Assembly: GCA_031771865.1 (NCBI GenBank)
Contig: JASISA010000027.1
Coordinates: forward strand, 558,001 to 622,000
Origin: Nothophaeocryptopus gaeumannii
Lineage: Eukaryota; Ascomycota; Dothideomycetes; Mycosphaerellales; Mycosphaerellaceae
DNA length: 64,000 nucleotides
Direction: 5' to 3'
The notes beneath the pieces are model-generated. The model was not told the origin of the DNA and made no database searches. It saw nothing but the letters and a program-made list of their open reading frames with translations. Position numbers and translations under genes: made by a program. This document shows positions 11,772 through 21,814 of this stretch, piece by piece; the stretch's first letter is position 1, and every line of letters starts with the position of its first letter.

Positions 11772-12312
11772 CTACATAATCCAACGGCGCGGGCTCCGTC
11801 CCCGACGGAAACCCAACAATACTGAGCACCTCCCCCTTGCTGCACCTTCCCCTTGCTGCACCTCCACTCCCTCGAACGTGATCCGGGTAGCAGAATGTCC
11901 ATCCAGATAAATACTCGGACTATGCCCCAGCCTTCCCACATCAACATCATCTGCAACCCAATATCCAATTGTCCGATTGGAGAGGGAGACTGTGAATGGT
12001 CCATTGGTGTGGTAGCCTGTCATGACGTCTCGGACAAGGGAGGTGGAGTTGTTGGTTCGAAGGTCAAAGTCTGTGATGGTTTCCAGAGGGGTGGGACGGA
12101 AACGGGGTGGCATTGTTAGCCTAGATATTCTTGAGCGATTTGGAGCTCAATAGCCATGGATGTGTTGCGAAGGTTTGCGAAGAGGGGTGAGATGGTTTCG
12201 CGGACTTGGAAATCGATGGGGCCGTATTTGATTTGGACTATCACGTTGTCGTCGAAGTCTCCGTCGAGAGGCTTGAAGTAGTCGACGGCTGCTTTTACGC
12301 GGTCGGCTTTTC
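11772..12312 (-). pseudogene. Remnant of a GH67 alpha-glucuronidase
   Basis: On the minus strand from about 12312, one frame reads ADRVKAAVDYFKPLDG, then FDDNVIVQIKYGPIDFQVRE and SPLFANLR, the hallmark central block of GH67 alpha-glucuronidases, which remove 4-O-methyl-glucuronic acid from xylan. It breaks at an in-frame TAA (12116-12118), where family members have Gln, and then needs a one-base frame change to continue as ITDFDLRTNNSTSLVRDV. Beyond that the similarity fades, and a 15-nt sequence is duplicated in tandem at 11833-11863. The approximately 700 other residues of a normal enzyme (about 840) are absent. This is therefore a decayed fragment. The 11772-12113 open frame is part of it, or of a fused unknown piece. 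Confidence 0.75.
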
Positions 12313-12718
12313 AGTCTGATTCGTTCAGTTGATCGTAAGACGAATCAGTAAGAAGATCTGTTCAGAAGCCTACCAGGTTCGATCGATACCACTTTGGCCT
12401 ACATGCTCGATTATATGGCGGCTACACAAACATTAGAACATCACGCATACGCCGAGTCTAGGCACCAGATGCATTCAGGCTAATTCCCACGAGGATCAGC
12501 AGACATCAAGCGAAGGGCATCAGGGGCGGGTGGGTGCCAAGTCGGGAGATGTTTGGTTTGAGACATTGTCGGCTCATTCTTGACGCGATAGAAGATGGAC
12601 TTTGTTGGTGGTGATGTCGTCGACGGAAGCAAGGCGTTGCTGTGAAAGGCGAGCAATCCTCAGGCAAGGAAGGGCTTGGCGTCTCCTCCTTCCGACATCC
12701 GACTTCACGACGTCCAAC

Positions 12719-14497
12719 ATGCTTGCTCCTGAATCTCCGACCAACCAATACACGGGCGGCATGCCTTCTGGACAGGCTCGAGATGGCTCTGTGGCATACA
12801 AAGCTACATCTCTGGACTTCATCAACCTACCGAACCCGATTCAGCCGGCGCTGCCGTTCCAAAAACATCCGCTGGATGGCACGCCGCGACTAGAGAAGGC
12901 ACGACTGGAAAGCGTGCCAAATCAGAACCTGTTCAAACTTGTCCTCGAGCCATCTACGGAAAGACCATCCAAGCGCCAAAAGAATGCTGAAAACCCGCTG
13001 CTTGACTTGCCCAAGCTACCTGTGAGAAGTAGTGCTAAGCGTCTCCGTATTCCTCCCACTCTGTCTGGCCTGCATCAGCCTCCTCCGGACGCTGGCCTCT
13101 TGCCCTCCATCAGTGTTGAGCAACCTCCTGTGCCGCCTCGAAGGGCTCAAGATGCTTCTCGTCCAGAGCCAGCCGCGAATGATGCTGGAGAGCCGGCCGT
13201 TGCGGACAAAACTGTAGAGAAGCCAGATGCTGAGAAGTCTAAACCAGCACAGGAAGCCACCACGGAAGCTGCTACCGAGACTGGCTCAAAACGACCAAAG
13301 CGCAACAAATGGACGAAAGAAGAAACTGAGCATCTGCTCAAGGCTGTAGCGCGCTTTGGAATCGGCAACTGGACAAAGATTCTGAATTGCTCGGACTACA
13401 GCTTCAACAAGCGGACAGCTTTAGACCTGAAAGATCGCTTCCGTGTATGCTGTCCAGATCACTACAAGAACAAGAATGATAAAACACCTTCATCAAAAGA
13501 TCGCGGTAGCCATGATGAAGAAGGAAGCCAGCGTGACACCGCCAAAAGCGACGGCAAACCGAACAAGGGCCCTGTCCCAGAACGAGTGTCTCTCACCACA
13601 CTCAAGGAACTCGGTATCAACGAGCCTTTTGCGAAATCGGAGAGAAGAGCACGACATGGCTACACAGAAGCCGAAGATGAATCTTTACTGAAGGGCTTCA
13701 AGAAATACGGCAAGTCCTGGGCCAGTATCCGGAAGGACCAAGATCTGGGACTCTCTCACCGCCAGCCCACTGACCTGCGAGATCGCATGCGAACACGCTT
13801 TCCTGAGCAATATGGTACTACTGGGCTTGCGCTGAGGACCGAGAAGCCAAATGCTGTGCCACGCCGAGTTGCGGAAGCATCAGGTAATGCCAGTGGATCA
13901 GAATCGGATGCTCCATCAGGGCAAAACAAGGAGACAGAATTGACAGTCGTCCAATTTCCAGCAACACAGCCCGTGCCCGAGCCATCCAAAAAGGATACTG
14001 GCTCGACTGCTGTGTCCACGGCCCAGGCGAGTAAAAGCGAAAGCATTACGACTGCACTTCCTACGTTCCAAAGACGGTCTCAGCCTTCCCTCTTTTCCCT
14101 AGATGATGTATTCCTAGGCAGACCTTTTGGTGCAGGAGACGATGACGATGATGGCGACAGCGAGCCAATCGTGCTTGATCGAGGTATCTTGGATTGGGCT
14201 ACCAACGACCTCAGCCGGACACAACCAGCAGACACCTCGCGCCCACATGGCATCAATCCAATGATGACGCTCAACTTGCCTGTGCCTTTGCCCCCGTTAC
14301 AGACTTCAGTCGCGCCTTCTTCACACATACCACCAGACAATAGTACTTCGCTCCCATCTCTTGCGACCTTACTGCCACCAGATGGAAGCAGCCACGATCC
14401 GCTCGAGCTGCCCTCGCTGATGCAGTGGTTTGGAACACTCGACAACGACGGGCGGACTGGAAGCACTTTCCCGACCTTGGACGAGATATTGAGTTGA
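12719..14497 (+). CDS. Double-Myb telobox DNA-binding protein (Teb1/Tay1-like)
   Basis: Intronless, 592 residues from the ATG at 12719 (CCAACATGC context); an in-frame ATG at 12614 is possible but adds an unconvincing sequence. Two Myb-type helix bundles lie mid-protein. The first (about residues 194-245) has KWTKEETEHLLKAV..GNWTKIL and the telobox-type recognition helix LDLKDRFRV. The second (about 310-362) has GYTEAEDESLLKGF..KSWASI and TDLRDRMRTRF. This twin-telobox layout is that of S. pombe Teb1 and Yarrowia Tay1, which bind TTAGGG-type repeats at telomeres and in promoters. The flanks are disordered, rich in Pro/Ser/Glu, with an acidic DDDDDGDSE patch near residue 475. It probably acts in the nucleus as a telomere-repeat binder and/or transcription factor. 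The assignment to Teb1/Tay1 rests on the two-Myb arrangement. Confidence 0.8.
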   Translation: MLAPESPTNQYTGGMPSGQARDGSVAYKATSLDFINLPNPIQPALPFQKHPLDGTPRLEKARLESVPNQNLFKLVLEPSTERPSKRQKNAENPLLDLPKLPVRSSAKRLRIPPTLSGLHQPPPDAGLLPSISVEQPPVPPRRAQDASRPEPAANDAGEPAVADKTVEKPDAEKSKPAQEATTEAATETGSKRPKRNKWTKEETEHLLKAVARFGIGNWTKILNCSDYSFNKRTALDLKDRFRVCCPDHYKNKNDKTPSSKDRGSHDEEGSQRDTAKSDGKPNKGPVPERVSLTTLKELGINEPFAKSERRARHGYTEAEDESLLKGFKKYGKSWASIRKDQDLGLSHRQPTDLRDRMRTRFPEQYGTTGLALRTEKPNAVPRRVAEASGNASGSESDAPSGQNKETELTVVQFPATQPVPEPSKKDTGSTAVSTAQASKSESITTALPTFQRRSQPSLFSLDDVFLGRPFGAGDDDDDGDSEPIVLDRGILDWATNDLSRTQPADTSRPHGINPMMTLNLPVPLPPLQTSVAPSSHIPPDNSTSLPSLATLLPPDGSSHDPLELPSLMQWFGTLDNDGRTGSTFPTLDEILS

Positions 14498-14759
14498 TTG
14501 AATTGAAGTGGCAGTGGGACGAGAGACCAGTCTGGCTCGGAAATAATTTCTTGCAGATTGAAAGAAGGATTACGGATCCTCGTCGCGATGCCATCTTCTT
14601 TTTGGTCGAATCATGCATCTGACAATGCACAAGTCTCCTCTACTTGCCCCATTGCTAGGCTAGCAAAAATCTGCGCTTGAGACTGTGATCTAGAACATCA
14701 GCTCGGGAATTTCGATTTCCGTCCTCATCTCCGCCGCTCGTTTTTCTTGGACAAGGCTC

Positions 14760-15649
14760 TCAATCATTCCAGCACTCCGGCTCACTGGCCTCCGAACTCT
14801 CATCATCCACCTCAAGCTCATCCTCCATCTGCTCCAGCGTCTCCGTTCCAACTTCAGACAGAGTCACATCTTTATCGTCCTCTTCATGCAGATCCCTGTA
14901 AAACGCTTCTCGAACCTTCTTGTTGTGCGCATCCGACTCCGCTTTCCGCTCGGCCCTCGCTTGCTTCAACCACTCCTTGACGAAGTCCTTTGGAGGAAGC
15001 TTACCTTCTTCTACCTCCTTTCGAATATCCCAGAGTCCGTTCTGGGCGTACGGGATGCCTTGGGAGCTGATACAGGAAAGACACATCCAGCTGAGTCGCA
15101 TTGGTGGGTGGTCGGGAAGGTTGACGCAGGTGAGGTGGAAGAGACCTGGGTCGCACTAAAAGGTTGTCGTCAAGTTGGGTGGCGAAGATGAAGAATCTGA
15201 CGCCTCTGCCCTCGCCACCAGAAATAAAAGACAGACAAAACGAAAGGAAAACTTACGTCTCGATTCCCACACCGAATCACACCCTCCATATCAAACCCGT
15301 CCTCCCCGTCCGTAGCATCCTCCACCGCTTCACAGACACAGTATTTCACCTCCCCTTTCTCCTCTCGAAACCACTCCTCCCCGCCCCGGTACCCAACATA
15401 CCTCAGCGCCTGCTCAGGTTGACTCGCTCGATCATCATCGGAGCGATCCTGGAGGCCCTTCTCCTTCTTCGGGCGTCGGGGATCGGAGGCGAGAAGCTCG
15501 GTAGTGACGGCATTGACTCGATTGGCGCGCTTCTTGAGGGATTCCGGTGTTGGAAGGGCGTTGGCGGCTGCAGCTGCTGCGACTCGAGTGCTGCGGCGGC
15601 GAGGAGGCGTTGCTCTGTCGCGTAGGCGAGCTGGATCCGAGTTTCGCAT
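14760..15649 (-). CDS. PHD-finger protein
   Basis: Gene model: complement of 15257-15649 joined to 14760-15155; one intron of 101 nt (GTAAGT..TTTTAG); 262 residues. The intron falls inside the zinc finger. Splicing joins YCVC..GVIRCGNRD to CDPGLFHLTCVNLPD..WMCLSC, which completes a C4HC3 PHD finger (about residues 100-155), close to the ING-type fingers that read histone H3 lysine-4 methylation. The N-terminus is basic (RRRSTR) and Ala-rich. The C-terminus is a charged helix (KDFVKEWLKQARAERKAESD) followed by an acidic tail. It is likely a nuclear chromatin reader, but no ING homology region is obvious N-terminal to the finger, so it is left unnamed. It converges on the double-Myb gene with a 262-bp gap. 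Confidence 0.82.
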
Positions 15650-15896
15650 GGTCGCGATGGTGCGAGATTCTCAGGGTCAGTAGTGGTGAAGGTTGTGTTT
15701 GTGATGAACGGGGAAGTCAAGTCAAGGCAAGGGAATTGTGCGAGATTCAAGCTTTGTTTTGCGGTCTTGCTATTCTGCAAGTGAAGCAAACAATCACCGT
15801 TGACAGCCGAAATCTTCCCGGCCTTCACCACGCATGCATGCATCCTGCCACCAGCCGCTTTCACATGCAATCATCCATTTCCTTCATCCCTCTCTC

Positions 15897-16670
15897 TCAA
15901 GACAACGCAGCATCTGCCAAATTATTCTCAAAATTCGAATCAATAACCGGAACATTCGCATCACCTACACCCAAATCATCAGCCACGCCTTCCAAGTTCA
16001 CATGCCGAAAACGACACATACCGAAGTCTGTGCTTGTGAGTGCATTCTGAACAGTCGAACTCATACTCTCCCCAGTAACCAAATCCTGCTGTTCCCCACG
16101 GAACTCGTAAATCCCAACTGATGATTCACCGGCCACGTATTATAACATCTAATCAGTGGCCCTCCACTCCCAGAAACCGCAACATTCGCCGCCGTTTCGA
16201 CATCATAATTTCCATGCCCGGAGGTTGCGACAGCTTGTAAAGTCGCAGAAGTGCTCTCAGCAGAGACCCAGACTACCACACTCTCCCAATCATGGCGATG
16301 GCCGAGACCGGTTGAGGGGGAATCTTTGGGCCAGTGCCAGGCGTACATGATCGCAAACGATCCGCCATACGCTGTTGAACGGGCGTAGATCTGTCCGCTG
16401 CTGGCGAGGCAGTCGCCTATTGGGTCGCCGATTGGTTCGAGACCGCCACTATATTGAAAACACATATCTCTTCGGCAAGACATACACCGTATTCCAATTC
16501 GCATCAACGACAGGATAGCAATCATATCCTGACTCTCAGGAGAGACATGGTTTGTAATTTGGATAGAGTGAGCCGGCTGTTGTGGATGGGACGTTTTGCG
16601 GGAGAGCGACGACGGCGTCGTGGGAGATGAACACGGCGAGGGAAAGTGTCGATACTGTCTGTAGATTTAT
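15897..16670 (-). pseudogene. Broken NEP1-like (necrosis-inducing, NPP1-domain) gene
   Basis: The minus strand carries the NLP family signature, including the diagnostic heptapeptide GHRHDWE (complement of 16283-16303) preceded by the conserved AIMYAW..PKDSPS stretch. NLPs are secreted proteins that damage dicot plant membranes or act as immune elicitors. The copy is disrupted. An in-frame TGA sits at 16536-16538 in the N-terminal third. A frame change is needed near 16070-16100, where the central frame ends at a stop (16061). No N-terminal signal peptide can be traced. The C-terminal end, which looks intact apart from the frame, lies at 15897-16070 and contains a plausible 57-nt intron (15965-16021). 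A second, unusually short intron of about 37 nt near 16450-16490 is possible. Judged a pseudogene, with sequencing error as the alternative. Confidence 0.8.
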
Positions 16671-17576
16671 ACCACATGTTGTTGTACGTTGCTGCTGTCG
16701 ATATGACAAGCTGCCCTTTATTCCTAAGCGCCCTCGCAGAGAAGAAGCATTTCGAGATGTATTCCTCATGCCCTCATTCATGAGTTGCGATTCGGAGAGC
16801 AGATATCGGTATGCAGTCGCAAAGTACAAGCATGCTTGGCAAGACTTGTGCGTCGCGCACGTGCTGAAGTATCGCTGTCTTGATATGATCCTCGAGCGAG
16901 AAGAGCGTGCGTCCGTGCTTGGCATACTGACATATGAGGATCGGTTCCTGCAGCGGGCTGGCGCGAGAGGCGCTGGTCTCGGAGGATGGCCCCTGGAGTT
17001 GGTATAAAGCTCCATACCATCCCTGCAAGTCCTCGATCCGGGTTAATGCCCGACTGCACTTCATCCAACCTCGCTCGGTTGTCCACTTCATTCGGGTCCT
17101 TCTCCTTCCGTCGGAGGTGTTGAAAGCCATAAAAGTGCTGCATGCCTTCCGTTGAAAGTATGTCATTCAATAATGCTATATACACATCTTCAGAAAAAGA
17201 CAAGCACACATTACCTTTCACATTCACGCGCTGCATGCTGGCGTGGCTCATATCCTCACCATTTACAGCCCAGATCATTAAGGTCATGCCCGTGCCGTCT
17301 CTAACAGTCAGGTGCCTAGTGTCCTTGCCGTACAAATACACAGTTGCGTGTCGTCGTTACAAGGAAGTCGGGTTGGTAGGATTAGGTATCGCGACCACCG
17401 ACTCCGTCGCTAAATGCTGCTGCAGCATCGATCGAGAACTTTTGGTCGCTGTTAGATTCGGTTCGTCGCTCAAGCGGTGACGCGAGCTCGAAGCAAGAGC
17501 CGTTGGTGGCTTCTCCGGGGGTTAATTGTCAATGAGCTTAGGGTTTGATTTTTGACATCTCGGAGGGGTGTGCGAA
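16671..17576. other. Region without a recognised gene, upstream of the NLP remnant
   Basis: About 0.9 kb. The longest open frame is on the minus strand (complement of 16778-17341, begins with GTG). Its first part (VYLYGKDTRHLTVRDGTG and onward) has a beta-rich, perhaps OB-like look. It is preceded by a stop, lacks a good ATG, and its second half looks non-coding. It may be a gene relic. The left side may include the lost promoter and signal-peptide region of the NLP gene. Confidence 0.35.
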
Positions 17577-20340
17577 TCAATCCCGGATCTTCTCGTAGAG
17601 GAGGATGTACGCGACCTTGTTGTCGCGCACACCCTCCTTCTTCGCAGTCGGCGTCCTCTTGCCAGCTGTGCTGGCTGGCGTTGAGGTGCCAGTGGCTGAC
17701 GCAGCGACGCCACTCCAGTTCTTCTTGTGCCCATTGGCCTGGCCATTGACCTCAGACCAGGGCTTCTCCTCTTCAGGCTCTTTCTCGGCTTCGTCGAGGC
17801 CTTGGTACATGTTGCGCTGTTTCTGCATATCAGCGTCTGCCTTGTGCTGCTCGAGCGCCTTGGCGAGGATCTTGGGGTCTTCCTCAGCGCCGCCTTCCGC
17901 AACGTCTTCTGGTCGAATACGGCGAATGATGGTATCGTCCATGCGGATCCATTCGCGCCCATCTTGACGAAGGACGTCGACAGTGTAGTGGCCGCCAGCT
18001 GCAGACTTCCCGTGGTGGTAGACGACGCTGGTGAGTCGATATTTGGGGAGACCCTGCATCTGGAGACCAGCGCGTTTGGCTGGTGAGAAGACTTCCTTCG
18101 GAATCTGCAGTTCCAATGGGTACCCGACCTTCTTCCAAATCTTCTGGGTGACCGCGGTTGCGTTGTCATACTGGAAACGCTTGAGATGGAGGATAAGGAC
18201 AGGCGGCAGGCTGTCAATAAAGACTTGCTTCTTCGCGGTAGCTGCACGCCCGCCGAATTCACCCGTAAGTGATTCAGTCTGAGTGATGCCCTTCAGAGCG
18301 TCGACGATGTTGCTGACGTGCTGAGCGCCGATATCCAATTGCAAAGGCTTATAGGGCTCCAGGGTGACAGAGTCTTTCAGACCAGGAACGCGCAGCTCAG
18401 AGCGAAGGTGTCCGCCGAAGATCTTCGTGATAGGTGAAGGAGCGTCCTGCTGCCCGGCAGTGCGGGTGACAGAAGCCTTCTGCTTGGGTCCGACCTCGAG
18501 CCATCCATCGGCAGATCCCGGAGACATGACAGTGCTCGGAGAGGTCACACCGTTCTCTTGCGGCTGCTCTTCCACCTGACCTTGCATGACATGGACGCAC
18601 TCATCATGGAGACCCTCCAGCAAAAATCCAAGGAACTCTTCAGCATCCTGTTGGTGTCCTCTCCTCATGCTCGCAAATCGTGGCAACTTGCGAATGACGT
18701 CGTAAACATACTCTGGGGTAATGGAGTCTCCGTATTGCTCGAGTTGTTCCTGCTTGAGCATAGATCGCAAAACGTCGACAGAACCCGCGCTGGCGAGAAC
18801 CCTGAACTCTCGCATGAACATAATCATTGCATCAACAAGAGGAGTTTCGCTCTTCATAGATTGCACAGTTCGCTGTCTGACTTGGTCCAAAAAGTTGAAA
18901 AACGGCATGCAGAAAACAAGGACTTGGAGGATCTATCACGTGTCAGCTGCGGAAAGAACATTGTATACTCAAGGAGCGACTTACCGAGTTCATGTAACAC
19001 ATGTTTCCAGTATTCACGAGTCCATGTGGTTCTAGAAAGTTGAGGGTAGTGTCGCTCTGTACACTGTACTGTCTTAGAGCATCGGCAAGCGACGCGCTTT
19101 TGGGGATTTGAAACGCAGTGGACGCGACCTCGCCATTGGTGACGGGAGCTCCAGCAGGCGCAGGCTTGGCGTTGCGCTTCACCAGATCAGCCCACGACTT
19201 TGGCGCAGGCTTTGGTGGAGGTGTCTTGGGTTTCTCATCTTTCGTAGACGACTCTTCACCAGTCACGGAAGCTGATTGCTCCTCTGCTCTGGGCGTGATA
19301 TCATCTCCTGCTTGCGACTGGGCTTCCTTGTTGGCAGTTGAAGTTGGAGTCTGCTCTTTCGTCTTGGGCAGACCAGGAAGAATGGGCACTGCGATCGCTG
19401 TTCTCGTGTCTCTCCTCGCGTGTTGCTGCTGGGTCGGAGTCGGTTTCGGAGAAGATGTGGCCGCCTGTGCGGGAGTGGTGGGAGTCGAGACATTCGTGAA
19501 ATCGCTCTCGGAGGGCGCTTGCGAGGTGGCAGGTGTCTCGGGCTCGGATGGGGCTGCAATGGTTGAGGCTTCTGAAGTTGGCTCCTCCGCTGATAGAGTC
19601 TGAGAGTCGGCTGGTGCTGGAGCCTCCTCCTCGGCGCTATCACGCGTGGGCAGAGCAACTGCAGTGTTCCCTGCGCGCAAATTTCGTCGTCTTCGGCGGC
19701 GCGGAGTAGCACGTGCCGGAAATGCAGTGCGGCCTTCAGGTACCGAGTACCACGGGAGCTTCATTACGTCAGCACATTCATTGTTGATAATGGTCAAGTT
19801 GTCGCCTACCTCTGGCCAGTACGGTTGCTTGTATTCGGGAGGTAGAGAAAGAGGGTTCTGTGCAGTAGAAGGGCGGCGTGCTGCAGGTGAAGGCGGCGTC
19901 TCAACGCGCTCCTCTGGCTTGGGCACTGAAGCTGGAACTGGCGCAGGAGCAGCTGGCGTAGATACAGGAGCTGGAGCCGGAGTTGTGACAGGCGCAGGAG
20001 ATGGAGAAGCCGCTGGCGCGTGTTGCTGGTGCACGTACTGTGGGATGGGCCGCGGAGATTGAGTTGCCTGAGGAGGAATCGGGTTCTGCTGTCGCGGTGT
20101 CATTGGCATTTGAGGAGGCCGTTGCGCGTACTGGTGAGGGGGCATCTGTTGACGCGCCATGTAGTGCTGAGGTGGATATGCCTGGTGCCATCCGTACTGT
20201 GGTTGAGGAACGTGTCCATAGTACTGCGGGTTGTAGTACATATGTGGAGGCATAACCGGCTGTTGGTAGCCGTGATAGTCTCGTCTTTGCTGGTGAGGAT
20301 GCACTGCCGGTGGCACGTTAGGTCGATACTGATTGTCCAT
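17577..20340 (-). CDS. Ubiquitin C-terminal hydrolase, Ubp3/USP10 family
   Basis: Gene model: complement of 18985-20340 joined to 17577-18932; a 52-nt intron (GTAAGT..GATAG); 903 residues. The start is the ATG at 20338-20340 (MDNQYRPN); a longer frame upstream has no ATG. The first half is low-complexity Pro/Gln/Ala-rich. The second half is a USP catalytic domain with the Cys box GLVNTGNMCYMNS (nucleophile about Cys448, directly before the splice junction), QQDAEEFLGFLLEGLHDEC, and the His box YHHGKSAAGGHYTVDVL (about His767). The family order and the long disordered N-terminus match yeast Ubp3 and animal USP10, which with Bre5/G3BP remove ubiquitin from Sec23, ribosomal and autophagy substrates. 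Bre5 dependence is an inference. All catalytic elements are present. Confidence 0.9.
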
Positions 20341-21814
20341 GATCGCTGGCAGCAAAGCGCACGCGAGGAGGCCTCCTCGCGTGCTCCGCGAGCAGGCGCC
20401 GTGACCTGTCTAATCACTCAGACCAGGTCTGCCAACCGTGTAGAGAGAGGGGAAATCGGCGCGGTAGACTTGGCGCCGGTCGACGGCATAGGAGCGCGTG
20501 GTTCGTGTTGTCGAGGCAGCGGAGTGGATGGGGGTGGAAGCGTTCGAAATGATTTAGCAGTGCATCGGAGCGCGGCTGATTCGTCAATAGATCAGCGGCA
20601 TCCCATTCACGTGGATGTTATTCAAGACCAGCGCCACGCGCTCGCCGTGAGTGAATGAATGAGGATCTGGTGATGGATGGGAGGTGCAGTCAGATGCAAT
20701 CCTCGAATGTTCCCAAGGTCGAAGTCTAAGCTAAGGTAGAACTAAGGCTACACTTTCTCTGGTCCGTGCGCAGCTTTTCCTCAGCATCCATCACTCTCTG
20801 ATGATGATGAGAGACTCTGACCTCACGCGACATCGACGTCAAGAACATGAACCATTGTCCCGTGCATGTAATCCGAGCCATGCAAGTCACGAAGGCTTTG
20901 CAATGATTAATAATGTCATTATCGATTGCCCAAGCACAATACCGCTATTATTGGAGAGAGCTAGAAGCCTGTGTCGACCAATATCAACGGCGCTGACCTC
21001 CGGCAGCGATGGCATTGTTTTCTCAAGAGCTCACGCTGAGCGACTCCCGCCCTGTAAATTGGACGTATTCTCATGGACGGCGGGAGTCTGTCTCAGCGCC
21101 CTGTATGGCATACTCTTCGCCAGCACATGCTGGATCGTTTGTCTCAGCCTGCTCAACCCCCTCATGAAGTTCTTCCTCTTCGACAATGAAATAGCCTCTG
21201 GAGCGGCTTTGCCTTGCTTGCGGCGCTTGACAGGAATTGATGCGACTGATGGGGTGTTCACGCTGTGGCTGCTAGATGGGCGGTCGTCGACATTCGAGGC
21301 ATCACTATATCGGCGCTTTCGGCCTGCGCGCGTCTAGCGCTAAGGCCCAACCGGCTGGCTAGAGCTCACCTGCGCCTTCGACTTCTTGACCGGCATTGTT
21401 ATGCCGTGTAAGGGTGCTTGTGTTTGTTGATGCGGAAGATACGTCTCGCGTGGGGGTTTTACGAGCACGATAGGGATGGCGGTCCTCTGTCATTCTAGCT
21501 GAGGCCCATGATGATGAGCCTCATTGACTATACAAATAGGCTCGAGTGACATTGGAGTGTAGCCAACGCCCGACTCCAGGCGAGCTGCAAACTCGGGCAT
21601 CGTAAACGAATATCAGCTCGAGCCATTTGACAATACTCAGGTAATAGGTCATTGGCAGCAGAAAGTACTGTCTACGAATCTGCCTCGATGCTCTGGCAGA
21701 AGGCGGAAGTTTTCTTATCGACCACCCCAAGACCCAAGCGTCTTTTCTCTTCGATGCGCTCGCAAAGACAATCCTCTCCGGACTTACAGATCTAAATAAT
21801 GTGATAGGGCCACA
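20341..21814. other. Intergenic region, UBP3 promoter side
   Basis: About 1.5 kb upstream of the deubiquitinase start. A 178-codon open frame at 20801-21337(+) has no recognisable domain or homology, and its codon use does not look selected. An imperfect palindrome, GCGCACGCGAGGAGGCCTCC / GGAGGCCTCCTCGCGTGC, occurs near 20356-20385. Otherwise nothing is seen. Confidence 0.4.
20356..20385. repeat. Palindrome upstream of the UBP3-like gene
   Basis: The sequence gcacgcgaggaggcctcctcgcgtgc is a near-perfect 26-nt palindrome centred on aggcct. It lies within 20-45 bp of the gene's start codon, in the 5' leader or promoter, and could form a hairpin in the mRNA leader or bind a dimeric factor. Confidence 0.75.

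Noticed and set aside
16440..16500. Treating the NLP gene as intact by assuming a 37-nt intron
   Set aside because: Such a short intron is below the sizes seen elsewhere here (47 nt minimum), and the TGA and later frame break would remain.
16778..17341. 187-codon frame on the minus strand, beginning with GTG
   Set aside because: The first 70 residues look somewhat protein-like, but no good start or splice context was found and the second half is not convincing. Kept only as a possible relic in the intergenic entry.
20801..21337. 178-codon frame on the + strand upstream of the UBP3-like gene
   Set aside because: No known domain, mixed composition, and a competing reverse-strand frame. Not enough to call a gene.
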